64,000 nucleotides of DNA from Bryum argenteum (Eukaryota > Streptophyta > Bryopsida > Bryales > Bryaceae). The notes beneath the pieces were generated by a model. It was given only the letters and a program-made list of their open reading frames with translations. It made no database searches and was not told where the DNA came from. The stretch lies in contig CM073324.1 of the NCBI GenBank assembly GCA_037043015.1, forward strand, positions 18,616,097-18,680,096, read 5' to 3'. Of this stretch, positions 11,596 to 23,500 are shown piece after piece (within the stretch, counting starts at the first letter, position 1; every line of letters begins with the position of its first letter). The position numbers were made by a program, and so were the translations under genes.

Positions 11596-13432
11596 CGTGA
11601 ATAATGAATCAACCCTAGACTAGAAAAACGCTCAGTTACACAAACCTACTTTTGCTTCGACATCTCCCTCGATTACAAAAGCGACCATAACCCTACTACG
11701 GCAAGGCAGCTCGCAGTCGGTGATCGAGCGGATTCTAACACACGCATGTGACGGATAGAAGGCGGTAGCGTGTGCGACCCACTGACGATCTGACTACTCC
11801 ACCGTAAGTGCCGCAGGATGATCACCCACATTCCACAATATGGGAATGAATGAGCTTTCGAAATTCTTTTGAAAAAGTGGAAATTTGAATTGATACAATG
11901 ATGGATTGCTGATTCCCTTTCAGCCTTGATTGTCGGAGAGACCCAGAATGTAAGCGCGTTGTAGACTTTGTTATTCTGCCCTCCCAGAACATTCTCATCC
12001 ACTATTTCTTTGACACTGCATTCTTACTTTGCATGATAAAAAAAAAAAAATAAGAACACCAAACCCTTGTAGGCCTCGCTTGCCCGTTCGACCTACCCTT
12101 GATGATATGCCCACGGGACATAACAACAAATGACGTAGGACTACTAACCCCTCTCATGGTGAACCTTTGCATGATACAATGATTGAAAATGTTGCTTCTT
12201 TATTTTAGTTCATGACGGTTTTTAGGTGGGGGTGAACAACATATTATGCAACAGCATGAGATACAAGACATCTCTATTGCAAATGCCATGGACTTAGATT
12301 TTCATGGTGTTGGTTTGAATCAACCTTAGACCTCAAAATGTGAAGTGAAGCTCAAGCCAATATGAGTGATGAAGGTACCATTTCAAGCAAATGTGATGTA
12401 AAATCGAGAAACACGAGTCTAAGCAACTTTGCTTCTTATATCGTCTCTTAAAATAACAATAATTTCCGTGTAATTTCCTCTCTACAAGGTGAGTCTCTTC
12501 ACTACAATCAGTAAAAACATACCACACTAATGCTTTACGTCAATTGAAAACGGTTGCTAGCTTGAAAAAAATTCATATGAAAATTATAAAGTTGAACTTG
12601 CAAGTGTTCACATAATGAGTAACTCTTGAAGTTGTTATGTACCTCCTCAAAAGTTCACCTTTGTAGGCCAATACCGGTCTATAAGCACTCTATTTTTTAG
12701 AGCTAGGTACAAATGTTTCAAAGTGGTATTATTGGAACAAGACACAAATATTTGTTTGTTATATTTTGGAATAAAAACTACCTTCTACTATCATGAAGGT
12801 ACTAATGTAGATACCAAGTTACTTTTATGTGTTACAAGTGACCAAGTTTTTGGACCTAATTTGTATCATTCCATGTCCACTTAACCCCAAAACATCAAAA
12901 TCCACCACAAGAAATATGTCGTTTTTGCAGAAACAAAACCTTTAATTAGATAAAACTCGAGATCCTTGCACTAAGATGCGATAAAAAATAAATTTGGTGG
13001 ATAGACTAATATGTCAGTTCTATACAAGATCCTACGGTTGGATTTTCCAAAATCGAATTCAAGGAAACTATATTCATGCATTTTATATTGTCTTTGAAGT
13101 CACATTAGAGCTTCTCTTTTAAGAGTTAATTTCATACACCCTTTTCCTCAGAAGATTGAAAAAGTCCTTATGAAACAACTTGGTATGGACAAAAGTAACT
13201 TTTGACTTTTATGAGCGCCTGACTCACCCCTGCCATGTGGACTCCTTTTTCATCCTATTCGATGAAAAAGAGAATGGATGAAATTCATCTCGCAGTGAGC
13301 CCTGCGCCTGGAACGCGCAATCCACGGGACTCCCCACATTGACGACCGCGTCCACCGAAGTTGCATTCATCCTCTTGGATGAAAACTAGCTATGATGAAA
13401 TGAGACATCCGCTAGAGGAATTATTAATTACC
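11596..13432. other. intergenic region between the SINA-like gene and the copia insertion
   Basis: The first 400 bp should be the promoter and 5' leader of the SINA-like gene. Near 12036 there is an A13 run. At 12135-12165 a GGACTACTAACCCCT...GGTGAAC block matches the 3' part of the SINE-like element in the 4CL-like gene intron (50190-50210), so this may be a truncated relative. Near 13025 an ATCCTACGGTTGGAT string is shared with the TTAACCCC MITE family. At 13260-13440 the composition becomes less AT-rich and ends in the TATA box described separately. Confidence 0.5.
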
Positions 13433-13440
13433 TATATAAG
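13433..13440 (+). promoter_or_regulatory. TATA box interrupted by the copia insertion
   Basis: TATATAAG lies directly against the left LTR, and its last five bases, ATAAG, are the target-site duplication. On the far side ATAAG is repeated, followed by a pyrimidine-rich stretch and the ATG of the small gene at 19152. With the element absent, the TATA box would sit about 85 bp upstream of that ATG. That spacing fits a core promoter with a 5' leader of about 55 bases. Confidence 0.6.
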
Positions 13441-13744
13441 TGTTAAGAGAAAAGAGAAAGCAAATAAGCAAGAGAGAGAGGTGAAAGCAAAGAAGTGAGG
13501 AGGGCAAGGCTCTCCTCTAGTATATATATGTAAAAGAGAGAGTAGTTATCTCTAGTGATCACTTGATGATAACACAACGACCACACCTTTATTATCCAAT
13601 AACTACAACTAAACTGCCCGTTTACTATCCGTGGAAGTTAATTCCAAGGTAATTACTAGGAGTTAATTCCTAGGGGTAGAAAGTTACTAGGAGTTAATTC
13701 CTAGGGGTAGAAAGTTCCTGGGTCGCCTAGGTTGTATCTCAACA
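13441..13744 (-). repeat. LTR of the copia element (3' LTR in element orientation)
   Basis: 304 bp, starting TGTT and ending AACA. By eye it is identical to the other LTR at 18764-19067. It contains a duplicated TACTAGGAGTTAATTCCTAG block. Just inside it (13745-13761), the minus strand reads as a purine-rich tract (GGTCGAGGAGGAG), which fits the polypurine tract of an element read on the minus strand. Confidence 0.95.
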
Positions 13745-13835
13745 CTCCTCCTCGACCAAGGAACGCCTCATTAAAAACTCTTCTTGAAGTAAAACCCAAT
13801 GGGAAACCTCCAAGATAGAGAAAAGAGTGCGCCCT

Positions 13836-16800
13836 TTACAGAAGGTCTTGGAGAGGACGCATTCCGGCTTTATGTACTAACTCGCGGTGTTTGTATGCCG
13901 GTAGAGCCTTAGTCAGCATATCCGCGATGTTCTTCGTGGATTCAATTTTGGTGATGGCGACCTGACTTGAGTCTACAAGATCTTGCATATATCCGAATAA
14001 TATTGGGTTGATGTGTTTCACTCGATCAGCTTTGATGAAGCCGGGAGACTTGGGCTACAAACCATGGCATTGTCTTCAAAGATCACAGTTGGGGTTGCGG
14101 AATCTTGTAACCTGCATTGATCATAGATTGTTCTTACCATTGTTCTTAGCCATACAGCTTCCCGTGCAGCTTCGTGGAGGGCGAGAAGTTCTGCGTGGTT
14201 GGTGGAGGTGGCCGTCACGGTTTGCTTGACTGACTTCCACGAAATTGGCGCCCCGTTCTTCAAGAAGATGTAGCCGGTTTGAGATTTGCCATTGGTCTCA
14301 TCCGTCCGGAACCCGGAGTCGGCGTATCCTACTATCTTTGCATCTGCAGCTTTGGTGAAGTACAAACCCAGATCTTCTGTGCCACGAAGGTACCTTAGCA
14401 AATGTTTGATGGCAGCCCAATGTCGTTGAGTAGGCTTCTTGCTGTGGCGTGCCAAAACGCCGGTTGCAAATGAGATGTCGGGGCGAGTGTGGGTGGCGAG
14501 GTACAAGAGCGCGCCGACCGCTGCGAGGTACTTGGGTTTATCCACCTCTTCCTCCTCCTCCTCGCACGGGCGGTATGGATCCTCGCCAGTCTTGCTGCGC
14601 CCGATCATTGGTGCTGAGGTCGGATTTGCATCGGCCATGCCCAAGTTCTGAAGAAGCTTGCGGGTGTAGGATTCTTGGTGGAGCAGGATGCTACCATCTG
14701 GGAAGTGTTGTATCTGCAGGCCTAAACAATATGTGGTCTTGCCTAACAATTTGATCTCAAACTGGCTTTTTAGCAAGTTCTCAACATGATGGCATTCAGG
14801 TGTTGTCCCTATAATGTTGATATCATCAACGTAAACAACAGAATTGCATAACCAGGGGTTTGCATAGCACAAAAATGCATGGAAGTGCTGGGTCACAGGA
14901 GAAACCTTTCTCAGTGAGGAATCGGCGAAGGTGGTGATACCACGATCTGCCGGCTTGCTTCAGGCCGTAGAGGGCCTTGCGGAGATGGATTCCGACAAAG
15001 TGACCGGGAGCTGCAACTGGGACCGCGGGAAGAAAATCCGCAGGTGGCTTGATGAAGATAGTCTCCTCGAGCTCGCCATAGAGATATGCTGTAACAACAT
15101 CCAGGAGTTGCGTAGCAAGGGAGAGCTGAACTGCAAGAGCAAGTAGGTACCTGAAGGATGTGCAATCCATCACTGGGGAGTAGGTTTGATGATAATCAAT
15201 TCCGAGGTCTTGATTGAATCCTTGTGCCACGCAATGACCTTGTATCGAACGATCTCGCCGTGCTCATTCCTCTTGCGGGTGAAAACCAACTTGTATCCAA
15301 TGGGACAAAGGTTGATAAGTTGGTGTGCGGTTGCAAAGACGCCATGCTTGCGGAGAGAGTCATACTCCGCTGTTAGTGCATGTTGCCAGTCGGGCCAATC
15401 TGGTCTGGCCTTGGCTTGGTCAAGGGTAGTGGGTTCAGGATCAAGGTTGAGAAGCTTGGTGGCGAAGGTTGAAACGTCGGAGATGAGACATTCGGGTTCC
15501 ATGTACTGAGATTCGGAAGTCGCCGGTTCCTTGGATGATCGGAGAGACTTGGCTAGTCGTGGGCTGGGTTTCGGTTGGGGGGGTAATCTCTTTTTGGAAA
15601 GGGGTGGGTTTCCGGATCCTGGGATTGGGTTGCGAAGAATACGAGGGCTAGTTTCGAAGCTATCCGGGATCTGTTGAGCTAAGGTTTGTAGGTGGAGAAG
15701 TTTCTTAACTTCAGTTTCGGCGATTGCCGTGCGTGGATCGGGGTTCATGGAGAGAGACTCGACGGCACGGAAGGTGAGAGGAGCAAAACTGGAGGAAAAC
15801 TGAAGTTTTCGAAAAACCGTCTCTATAAATCTGCAATTTTCAAAACGGGCCTTGTGTAGGGTGCCATTACTGGGGTCTATGTACCTGATGATGCTGGGAG
15901 AATCGAAGCCTACATATAATCCTTCTAGGCGATGGGCACTAATGGTGCGGATTCGAGGTTCAGGTGCCGGTATCCAGACCTGGCATCCAAAGACACGGAG
16001 ATGACGGATATTTGGTACACGGCCAGATACTAGTTCGAGAGATGTTTGGGTATTGAGCAAAGTTGGTCTGAATCGGAGAAGGGTAGCAGCATGAAGAACG
16101 GCATGACTCCACATAGATGCAGGGAGGTTAGCATGGATCAGGAGGGGGCGGGTGATCAACTGGATTTTCTTAATGTATGCTTCAGCTAATCCGTTCTGGG
16201 AATGCTCGTAAGGAGCAGAATACGTGAGATCAATCCCTGAGGCAGTACAATAGTCTTCGAATGCATGGGATCTAAACTCCTGGACATTATCCATTCTAAG
16301 TGTCTTGATGGGCTTATCCGGGAAGTGGTTGCGAAATCTAATGAGCATCGCGAGGAGTCTGGGGAATGCCATGTTCCGGGTGCTAAGGAGAGATAGTTCT
16401 GCATGGCTTCCAGAGGCATCAACTAGAACAAGAAAGTAGACAAACTGACCTGAGACGGGGTTAATGGGTCCGCAGATGTCACCTTGTAATCGTTCCAGTG
16501 GTTGAGGCTGGGCCGTGGGTAGCGTCCACCGTGATGGGTGCTTCGAGTACTTGCCTTGTATACATGCGGTGCAGTCATCGACCTTGGCTGCATCACTGGG
16601 GCTGAGAGTGTGGCCGGTGAGGACCGGTATCATGCGGCGCAGAAGGGTCGTGCCCGGGTGCCCCAGTTGACGATGCCATATCTGGGCCTTGGGTAGTGCC
16701 GTTGTATGATAGGAGCGCAGCTCTGTAGTCGGAGAGATTCGTATCTCATACAGTCCGGAAGGTCCAGCAGGAATCTTCGTGATGGTTTGAGTGCCCACTT

Positions 16801-18133
16801 GTAGTGCCATGTGTTCATCATCATTTTCCAAACTTGTGGAAATGTGGATCCCATTGGAGCGCACATCCCGGTAGCTGATCAGGCTACGGGGGGCGTCCGG
16901 CACATACATCGCCTTACTACACACGAGGGGGAATCCCCCGGGCAATACTATCGTTGCCCGGCCCTCCCGGAACTTGAAGTTCCGGCTTCCGGCAATGGTG
17001 AGTATTTCACACTCTTGCCAGGGTCCGCACAAACAAGATGAATCAAAGAATTCGGGTTTCCTAAGTATTGTATGAGTGGACCCGCTATCTAAGAGTGCCT
17101 TGTCTAATGGCATTGAAAGTCCAGGGGAAAGGACCATGAAATTTTCTGGATCTACTTCATTGAACGAGGGTGCATCGAGGGAGTGCACTTCCCTCTTCCC
17201 CTCTTTCAGTTTTTGAAGTTCCTGGAAAATTTCGACCCAATAGCGTGGGGTGCGGCACTCGCGCGCGTAGTGCCCTATACGACCACAGTTGTGACAAGCC
17301 CCTCTAGATGACTCGGAACGGGAAGATTGACTAGACTGACCTGATGGTCGATCGTGACGATCATACGGCTCACGACGGTCCTGGTAATACCGTTGGTAAT
17401 CGCGGCGATCGTCACGGCGGTCAGTCTGTCGGTCGTCACGGGAGTCAGAGTACTGGTTGTCGCGATGGTAGTTGTCGCGATTGCTTGAGTAGCGGTTGTC
17501 CCGGCCTCGGCCACGTCCTCTGCCGCCGCGTGGGGGTTGTCGTGCGGCCTCGGTATTGTTGGCTTCTACGGCTTTTGTTGCTGGCGTGGTGGAGGAAACC
17601 GGAGCAGCTGCTGGCGGAGTTGGAGTAGCGGAGGTTGTGGTGATGGGTTCGGTCGTATGGATCTCCCGCGCCGGCCGAGATTCTGCATTCTTCACAAGCA
17701 AGAGCTGCTGCTTCTCTGCCATCAACAAGTTGGACATGAGCTCAGAGTGAGTAGTAAAGCGCATGTTGCGATACTGCTGGGCAAGAATAGTTGTTGCAGG
17801 TGGAAAAGTAGATAAGGTTTTGTCGATGAGGTCAGCGTCGGTGATGCGTTCGCCACACAGTCGGAGTTGAGCAGATAAACGGTGGAGGTCGGAGTTGAAA
17901 TCATGGATGGAAGGGAAGTCCATAACACGAAGGTTCACCCATTCGCTCCGGGCTTGAGGAAGCAGCAAGTCTTGGTGATGTTCGAAGCGTGCTTGGATTT
18001 GAGACCACAGGCTCGCCGCGTCCGAAATCTGCAGGTACTGTTGGCGTAGTGAGGTCTCCATGTGACGGCGTAAGATCATCAACGCTTGTTGGCACTTGGA
18101 GTTTGGCATCCCCTCCGCCGTAGCTCGGTACAA
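13836..18133 (-). pseudogene. copia Gag-Pol polyprotein with three frameshifts
   Basis: The longest open frame, 18133-15170, holds Gag with a CCHC zinc knuckle (CHNCGRIGHYAREC, near 17300-17260), the DSG protease site, an HHCC integrase zinc domain and the integrase core. In that core the usual DNGGEF reads DNVQEF. The reading then shifts frame near 15240, near 14890-14870 and near 14020. The reverse transcriptase YVDD box (about 14825) and the RNase H end (to 13836) lie in the later frames. Open sequence continues upstream of 18133 to about 18250, but no in-frame ATG was found there, so the Gag start is also unclear. The element is inferred to be unable to make a complete polyprotein. Confidence 0.9.
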
Positions 18134-18763
18134 GGCACCTTCAAGTTCTTCCGCGCTGAGGTAGGTGTGAACGTCGCTTGTCCATTCGAGAAAATTGTTG
18201 CCGTCTACTGCGAGAGCGTCAAAAAGCAGAGCTTGGGTGCGAGACTCACGTCACGGTAGTCATGTTGGTGCAAATCTTTGGAGCACCTGCCACAAAGATG
18301 GCCAAAGAAAGAAAAATGGAGAGAATAACAGAAAGTGGGCATGCAGGGAGCAGGAGCGGGACAACAACGGTTGCAAGGGGCGCAATGGAAAACCAGCGCG
18401 ATCTGCTGCGAGGTAGAGGAGCGGCGAACTTTGCTCACGGCGTGGCTCTGCGGACACCGGCTAGACAATTTGTCCCAAAGAACTACACGAAAGAATTAAC
18501 TAGAACAAACAGAGAGGAATAAAATATCTTCAGGCGACAGAGTATAGGCTAAATGAGGTTGTGTCTATTGTTCGGCAGGGTCATTTCAATCATTGTAACA
18601 AAACAAAGAAAGAAAGCATGTGTAGCAAAAGAAAAATAAAACAAATAAAACGAGTAAGTAACTATCCTTCTCTCAGGTGTCACTGCTAAAAGGAAAGATA
18701 AAATAGCCACAACCACCAAGGAAAGCAAAACTAAGGAATAGAGCAAAGCATGTGCTGATAACG

Positions 18764-19067
18764 TGTTAAGAGAAAAGAGAAAGCAAATAAGCAAGAGAGA
18801 GAGGTGAAAGCAAAGAAGTGAGGAGGGCAAGGCTCTCCTCTAGTATATATATGTAAAAGAGAGAGTAGTTATCTCTAGTGATCACTTGATGATAACACAA
18901 CGACCACACCTTTATTATCCAATAACTACAACTAAACTGCCCGTTTACTATCCGTGGAAGTTAATTCCAAGGTAATTACTAGGAGTTAATTCCTAGGGGT
19001 AGAAAGTTACTAGGAGTTAATTCCTAGGGGTAGAAAGTTCCTGGGTCGCCTAGGTTGTATCTCAACA
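18764..19067 (-). repeat. LTR of the copia element (5' LTR in element orientation)
   Basis: 304 bp, apparently identical to the left LTR, ending TCTCAACA directly before the ATAAG target duplication. Because the element points to the minus strand, its own promoter faces away from the small gene that begins 85 bp further right. Antisense LTR promoter activity cannot be judged from sequence. Confidence 0.95.
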
Positions 19068-19151
19068 ATAAGTCGAACAGCCCTCCCTTTCCGCTCATTA
19101 CCCCTCCTTCCCTTTTCCACGGTCCCATTCTTCCTTCCCACTATCAACGCA

Positions 19152-19505
19152 ATGGAACCTCAAAACCCAACCACAAATGTACCATCCCAACCCATTTCCA
19201 TCCCCCCAAGGAAAGAAACCCCAATGTGGGTGGAAAACAAGGGATGGGACAAACACAACAAAAGAGAATTGAGATCCAAATTCCTCAACATGATGGAGAA
19301 AAGACTATCCCCCATTGAGAGTGATGAAATACCCCCAAATTGTTGCTCAAGCAATAATGTACCACCCCCCCTCCCAAGAGAAGAATTCCCATTCGCAATG
19401 TGGGTGGAGGAGAATGGGGGATGGGGAAAATATAGTCAAATAGAAGCGAGATCGAAATTCTATAAGATGATCGAAGAAAGGCTCTCCAAATATGAATTAT
19501 TCTAA
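19152..19505 (+). CDS. unknown small protein with two copies of an ~38-residue repeat
   Basis: A single-exon 117-residue frame of no family I recognise. It contains the same module twice: ETPMWVENKGW...ELRSKFLNMMEKRLS (residues about 20-53) and FPFAMWVEENGGW...EARSKFYKMIEERLS (about 77-113). The common core is MWVE, G-W-x-K, RSKF, M-x-E-x-RLS. Conservation between the two halves at protein level argues for a real protein. There is no signal peptide or membrane segment; it is charged and probably helical. The leader is pyrimidine-rich. Its TATA box was split off by the copia insertion ending 84 bp upstream, so this allele may be silent or LTR-driven. Confidence 0.55.
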   Translation: MEPQNPTTNVPSQPISIPPRKETPMWVENKGWDKHNKRELRSKFLNMMEKRLSPIESDEIPPNCCSSNNVPPPLPREEFPFAMWVEENGGWGKYSQIEARSKFYKMIEERLSKYELF

Positions 19506-20582
19506 AAACTTGAAATGCTCAAACGGTTATAGGTGCCTCTTCCTTATGGAATGGGAGGTTGGATTGCATACCAAAAGGAGACATCACTTTTGATGCAATG
19601 ACGGTGTTTTTAAAAGACATGATAAAAGGGGTTTATTATATCCCACCGCTGGTCATCAATTCCAAGGCGAATGGGGAACTTGACACTTTTGGGTAGGTCA
19701 TGCCAATTAAGTTAAGGAGAATTACTAAGCCCCCATCCCAGCACACTCGTGGAGTGATTCCTTTGTCCATGCAAATGGTGGGCTCACTTTCCTAGAATTT
19801 GGATTAGATTTTCTCCCCTCGAGGAGTATTACCGTAGTTCCTTAGGGACAAGCTAGACTAATTTACATCTACAGTAATTCTTATGTATTCTAGGAAAAGT
19901 GGTTTAAGAAAGTGTACAATGGCCAAAATTATAAGGCCTATTTTTATAAAGTGCCACCTTTGCACTATGCACTGTTGTTTACAAATTCTTGTATTTTCTA
20001 AGGGTCTTCTTGCTTTCAACCAAGTCAACAATATATATTGAAGTTGCAATTTTGTCGATTTGTTTTGTGTCTTAGGGGTTATTAGAGGGTTCTCACTAAT
20101 GTAAATGTCATTTGTTTTTAGCGACTAGTGATACTTACTAACGATAACTTCAAAACTATAAATGACTCTAAGATTGTATTCAAAAACACAAGAAAATACG
20201 TGATAACAAATTTCAAATAACCAAATAGAGGCGTATTTTGTATACACACTCTCTTACTTAGAATTAAATTGCGAGAGTTTTGTAATATCATACTAAATTG
20301 CACCCATACCCCCACATGTTTTAGCCTCCTCTCATTGAACTTTAAATTCACCATTCTGATTGCCACTCCGAGTTTCAAAGTAAAAGAATTGAAACCCTTG
20401 CTAGAAGAACCCTACCCTGCCCTGAAGCAAACCTAACAAAACTAGTTGATATCATGCCTTCGGAAAGCTCCTCAAAATCAACGTCTTCAACAGTTTTTTG
20501 TTTACCTGCAAAGCAAAGCAAAGCAAACAGTCCAATGATCCACAACAATTTGCCTTCAACGATAAAATAGAATTAATTACAC
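19506..20582. other. intergenic region
   Basis: This stretch contains the 3' flank of the small gene and then AT-rich sequence without coding potential, ending at the stop codon of the malonyl-CoA synthetase gene. Nothing else was recognised. Confidence 0.5.
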
Positions 20583-23500
20583 TCACATCACGTAATGACA
20601 TAAAACTCTCAGTCTGCTCTCAGCCTTGTTCGTCAGTGCAAGAAACTCTACCTTGCCCATGGCATTGCGTGGTAGCGACTTCGAAACGAGCAGATGGTGA
20701 GGAATCTGCATTCAAAACAATTGAGTTGCAGTTACAAATGAATGATTCTCGATACAACTGAACACTTGACTGAAAGAGGAAGAAATCGAAGTAACTTTTT
20801 GTTTGCATAGCCCATAAACCCTTGCTCGTGAACTTCTTATGGCAATTTTCACCTTGTAAGGAGCGAGCAGAGGACGAGCCCATTCACGAAGAGCTTCCAG
20901 AGTAATAACCGGCTTCCACGCTTTAGCAGCTGAAGCAGCGTCTGTTTCATGAGGAACAATTATGGCTGATACCACCTCGCCATAAGCTTTATCAGGTATG
21001 CCCAAAATTGCACACTCTGCTATCACTGGATGCTGCACAGTCACAAACCCCATAAGTCCTCATTTGATCAGCCCATTTTTTCTCATATGTTCAATCTAAC
21101 CCAGATCAAGAGAGTTCGAAAGAGAGAACCTGAAGCAGCACAGCTTCGATTTCAAGTGCCGAAATTTTATAGCCTCCTGACTTGATGATGTCCACACTTG
21201 TCCCTGTTGTCAGCAAACACGTCCACACTTATTGCAACATTTGATACCAAGAGCAGCAGAGGTAGAGGATTCAGGTTTGGAAGCAAAGGTTTACTTACGG
21301 CCAAGGATTTTGTAGTATCCGTCTTCGACAGCAACAGTATCGCCGGTTTCAAAGAAGCCATCGTCTCTGAACGATTTCTCAGTCACCTGCCAAACCCATC
21401 GTTACTGAGTCTCAGTTTCTAAAAACAAATCACTTTGAATGGCTATTAGTCCCTATTTGAAGACAATCTTTCTATAAAGAGTTTGGAGGATAAATCACTA
21501 CTTCATATCCTATCCTTCCAACAAATTTCTTCTCCCTTCTCGTTGCAAGAAAACTGCAACAAATTCCATTTTGTGATATTGCTATGTTGGAAGAGATCCT
21601 GCCCACATGAACCACCAATACATGTTGCATGAAACTAGAGTACCTCAGGTAGGTTCCAGTATTCACTAAACATGCCCGGACTTTTAATGCACAGATTCCC
21701 CACGCCTGTGCCACCATCCTCATCTTCAGCAATCAGAACCTGGAGTTTGAAACAGGATAACTCGAACTGTCAGTTGTTACACCAGAACTTACATTCTGGA
21801 CTCAAGAAGGAATCCTTTTATGGAGATTCCAGATAAAATCATTGCGCTCAACTGCATGGACCCCATGATGCTAAATTCTAAATAAGATAAGATATACTAC
21901 ACAAACAAGAGAGAATTGAACACAGTTGACCATGAATCTGTTCGAGTTTAGCAGATCAATCATACGAGTTTCAGAAATCGCATCGATTATACTGAAAGTT
22001 GGATGTATGCCGACTGACCTCCACACCACGTAATGGCGTCCCCACGAATCCTGTCCTCCTTTCACCGTCGAGAGGATTGGACAATCCCATACCAAACTGT
22101 ATACCAATCACAGAAATACACCCCAATGCGAAGCGAACCTACTTAAAGATGGCAATGAGAATGTTGACAGTGCGCAAATCCACCAATTTCAATTGTTTTC
22201 ATATTACCTTTCAATCTAAAGAAGACTACGAACTTTCTAGAGGCAACTACACTAATAACTGACATTCACTGCATCTTACAATAATCAATAAGTGTAGCAC
22301 TTTAACAAATTCTGTCACAATACAACACATTCCGACATTGTGAATAAAGATTCTGTGCCAACCTCTGTCATTCCATATCTTTCAAGAAGACGATGATGTG
22401 TGACTCGTTCCCACCTCTCCATCACTGGTCCTGGCAGCGCCGATGATCCACACATCTGACACCAATCAGTCCCAACATGATCAGGATAAATCATATAGTA
22501 ACACCGTTTGTATCTTGAAAGGGATTTACCATAAGGCGTAATTTTCTGGCAGCCAAGGAGCATGACTTCTGCTGGTCTACGTCCATAAGTTCATAGCTTT
22601 GGAGGAGCCGCACGTACATTGTAGGCACCTGGTTCACATTTAAAACTTAGTTAGTATAACATTCTTTTGAACATATGAAATGAATCTCTCCTGAGCATGA
22701 GCAGGATAAGTGAGGGTAGCCTACCCCGCTGAAGACTGTTACGGTATGACTAGCTGACTCTTGCCACCTGCGCCACACTTCTCGTGCGCTAAACTTCGGC
22801 AGAAATTCTATCTGCAAGCATTGAAATATAAGGATATGAACTGGAGTAAATCAAATAAACAAGGTATGTAAGAAGGAATAGACGTTACCGTAGCACCGAC
22901 AAACAAAGGCGCCAGAAGAATGTTAACCAACCCATGCACATGTAGATTGCAGCTTGTCAAGGATCACTACAAAAACATGTAAGGGTTCAAAGTATAACTA
23001 TTACGTGTTTCCTCACTTATTGAGCTTTCAATCTCGTGATTGCAACAAACCTAGTGCTCTCTAACCCCAAAGCAGTGTATGGCATGAGTTTAAAAGACGA
23101 TTGCGAAGGATATGATGCAAAGGCAGGCAGTGGAGGAACCGATCCTTAGGAGAATACTTCCACGCTTCAACCAGCATCTTGACCTGTATAGTATCAATCC
23201 GTCACCGTGGTTATGATCTGGATACACACAAGCTGACATTCCTTTATGTTATAATGAGATCATCGGACCGCAGAAGCATTCATTTCACACTAAAAGAAGC
23301 ATAGTATGTGAATTACCTGAGCTTGAATACTAGCGTGCGTATGAACAGCTCCTTTTGGTTTCCCAGTCGTCCCACTCGTATAGATTATCAGTGCTACCTG
23401 GTCCCCTGCAACCAACCAAAAACTCTCCCTTTGAAGCAAAGCATTCTCTCCTTCAACCTCTCCTCGAAACCACATGAAGAAAGAATAACCAGCTTGACTG

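Larger units (their letters stand above)
13441..19067 (-). mobile_element. Ty1/copia LTR retrotransposon, full length, recent, coding region frameshifted
   Basis: The 5627-bp element has two 304-bp LTRs that appear identical and a 5-bp target duplication, ATAAG (13436-13440 and 19068-19072). The coding order on the minus strand is Gag, protease, integrase, reverse transcriptase, RNase H, which defines copia rather than gypsy. The segment next to the 5' LTR reads CGTTATCAGCACATGC. This is where a primer-binding site should be, but it is not the usual initiator-tRNA 3'-end match. Identical LTRs mean a young insertion, yet the polyprotein has three frame breaks, so this copy probably moved with enzymes supplied by a relative. 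Confidence 0.95.

Noticed and set aside
17344-17815. plus-strand frames in the copia Gag region
   Set aside because: They are antisense to the Gag frame with its CCHC knuckle and have low-complexity composition.
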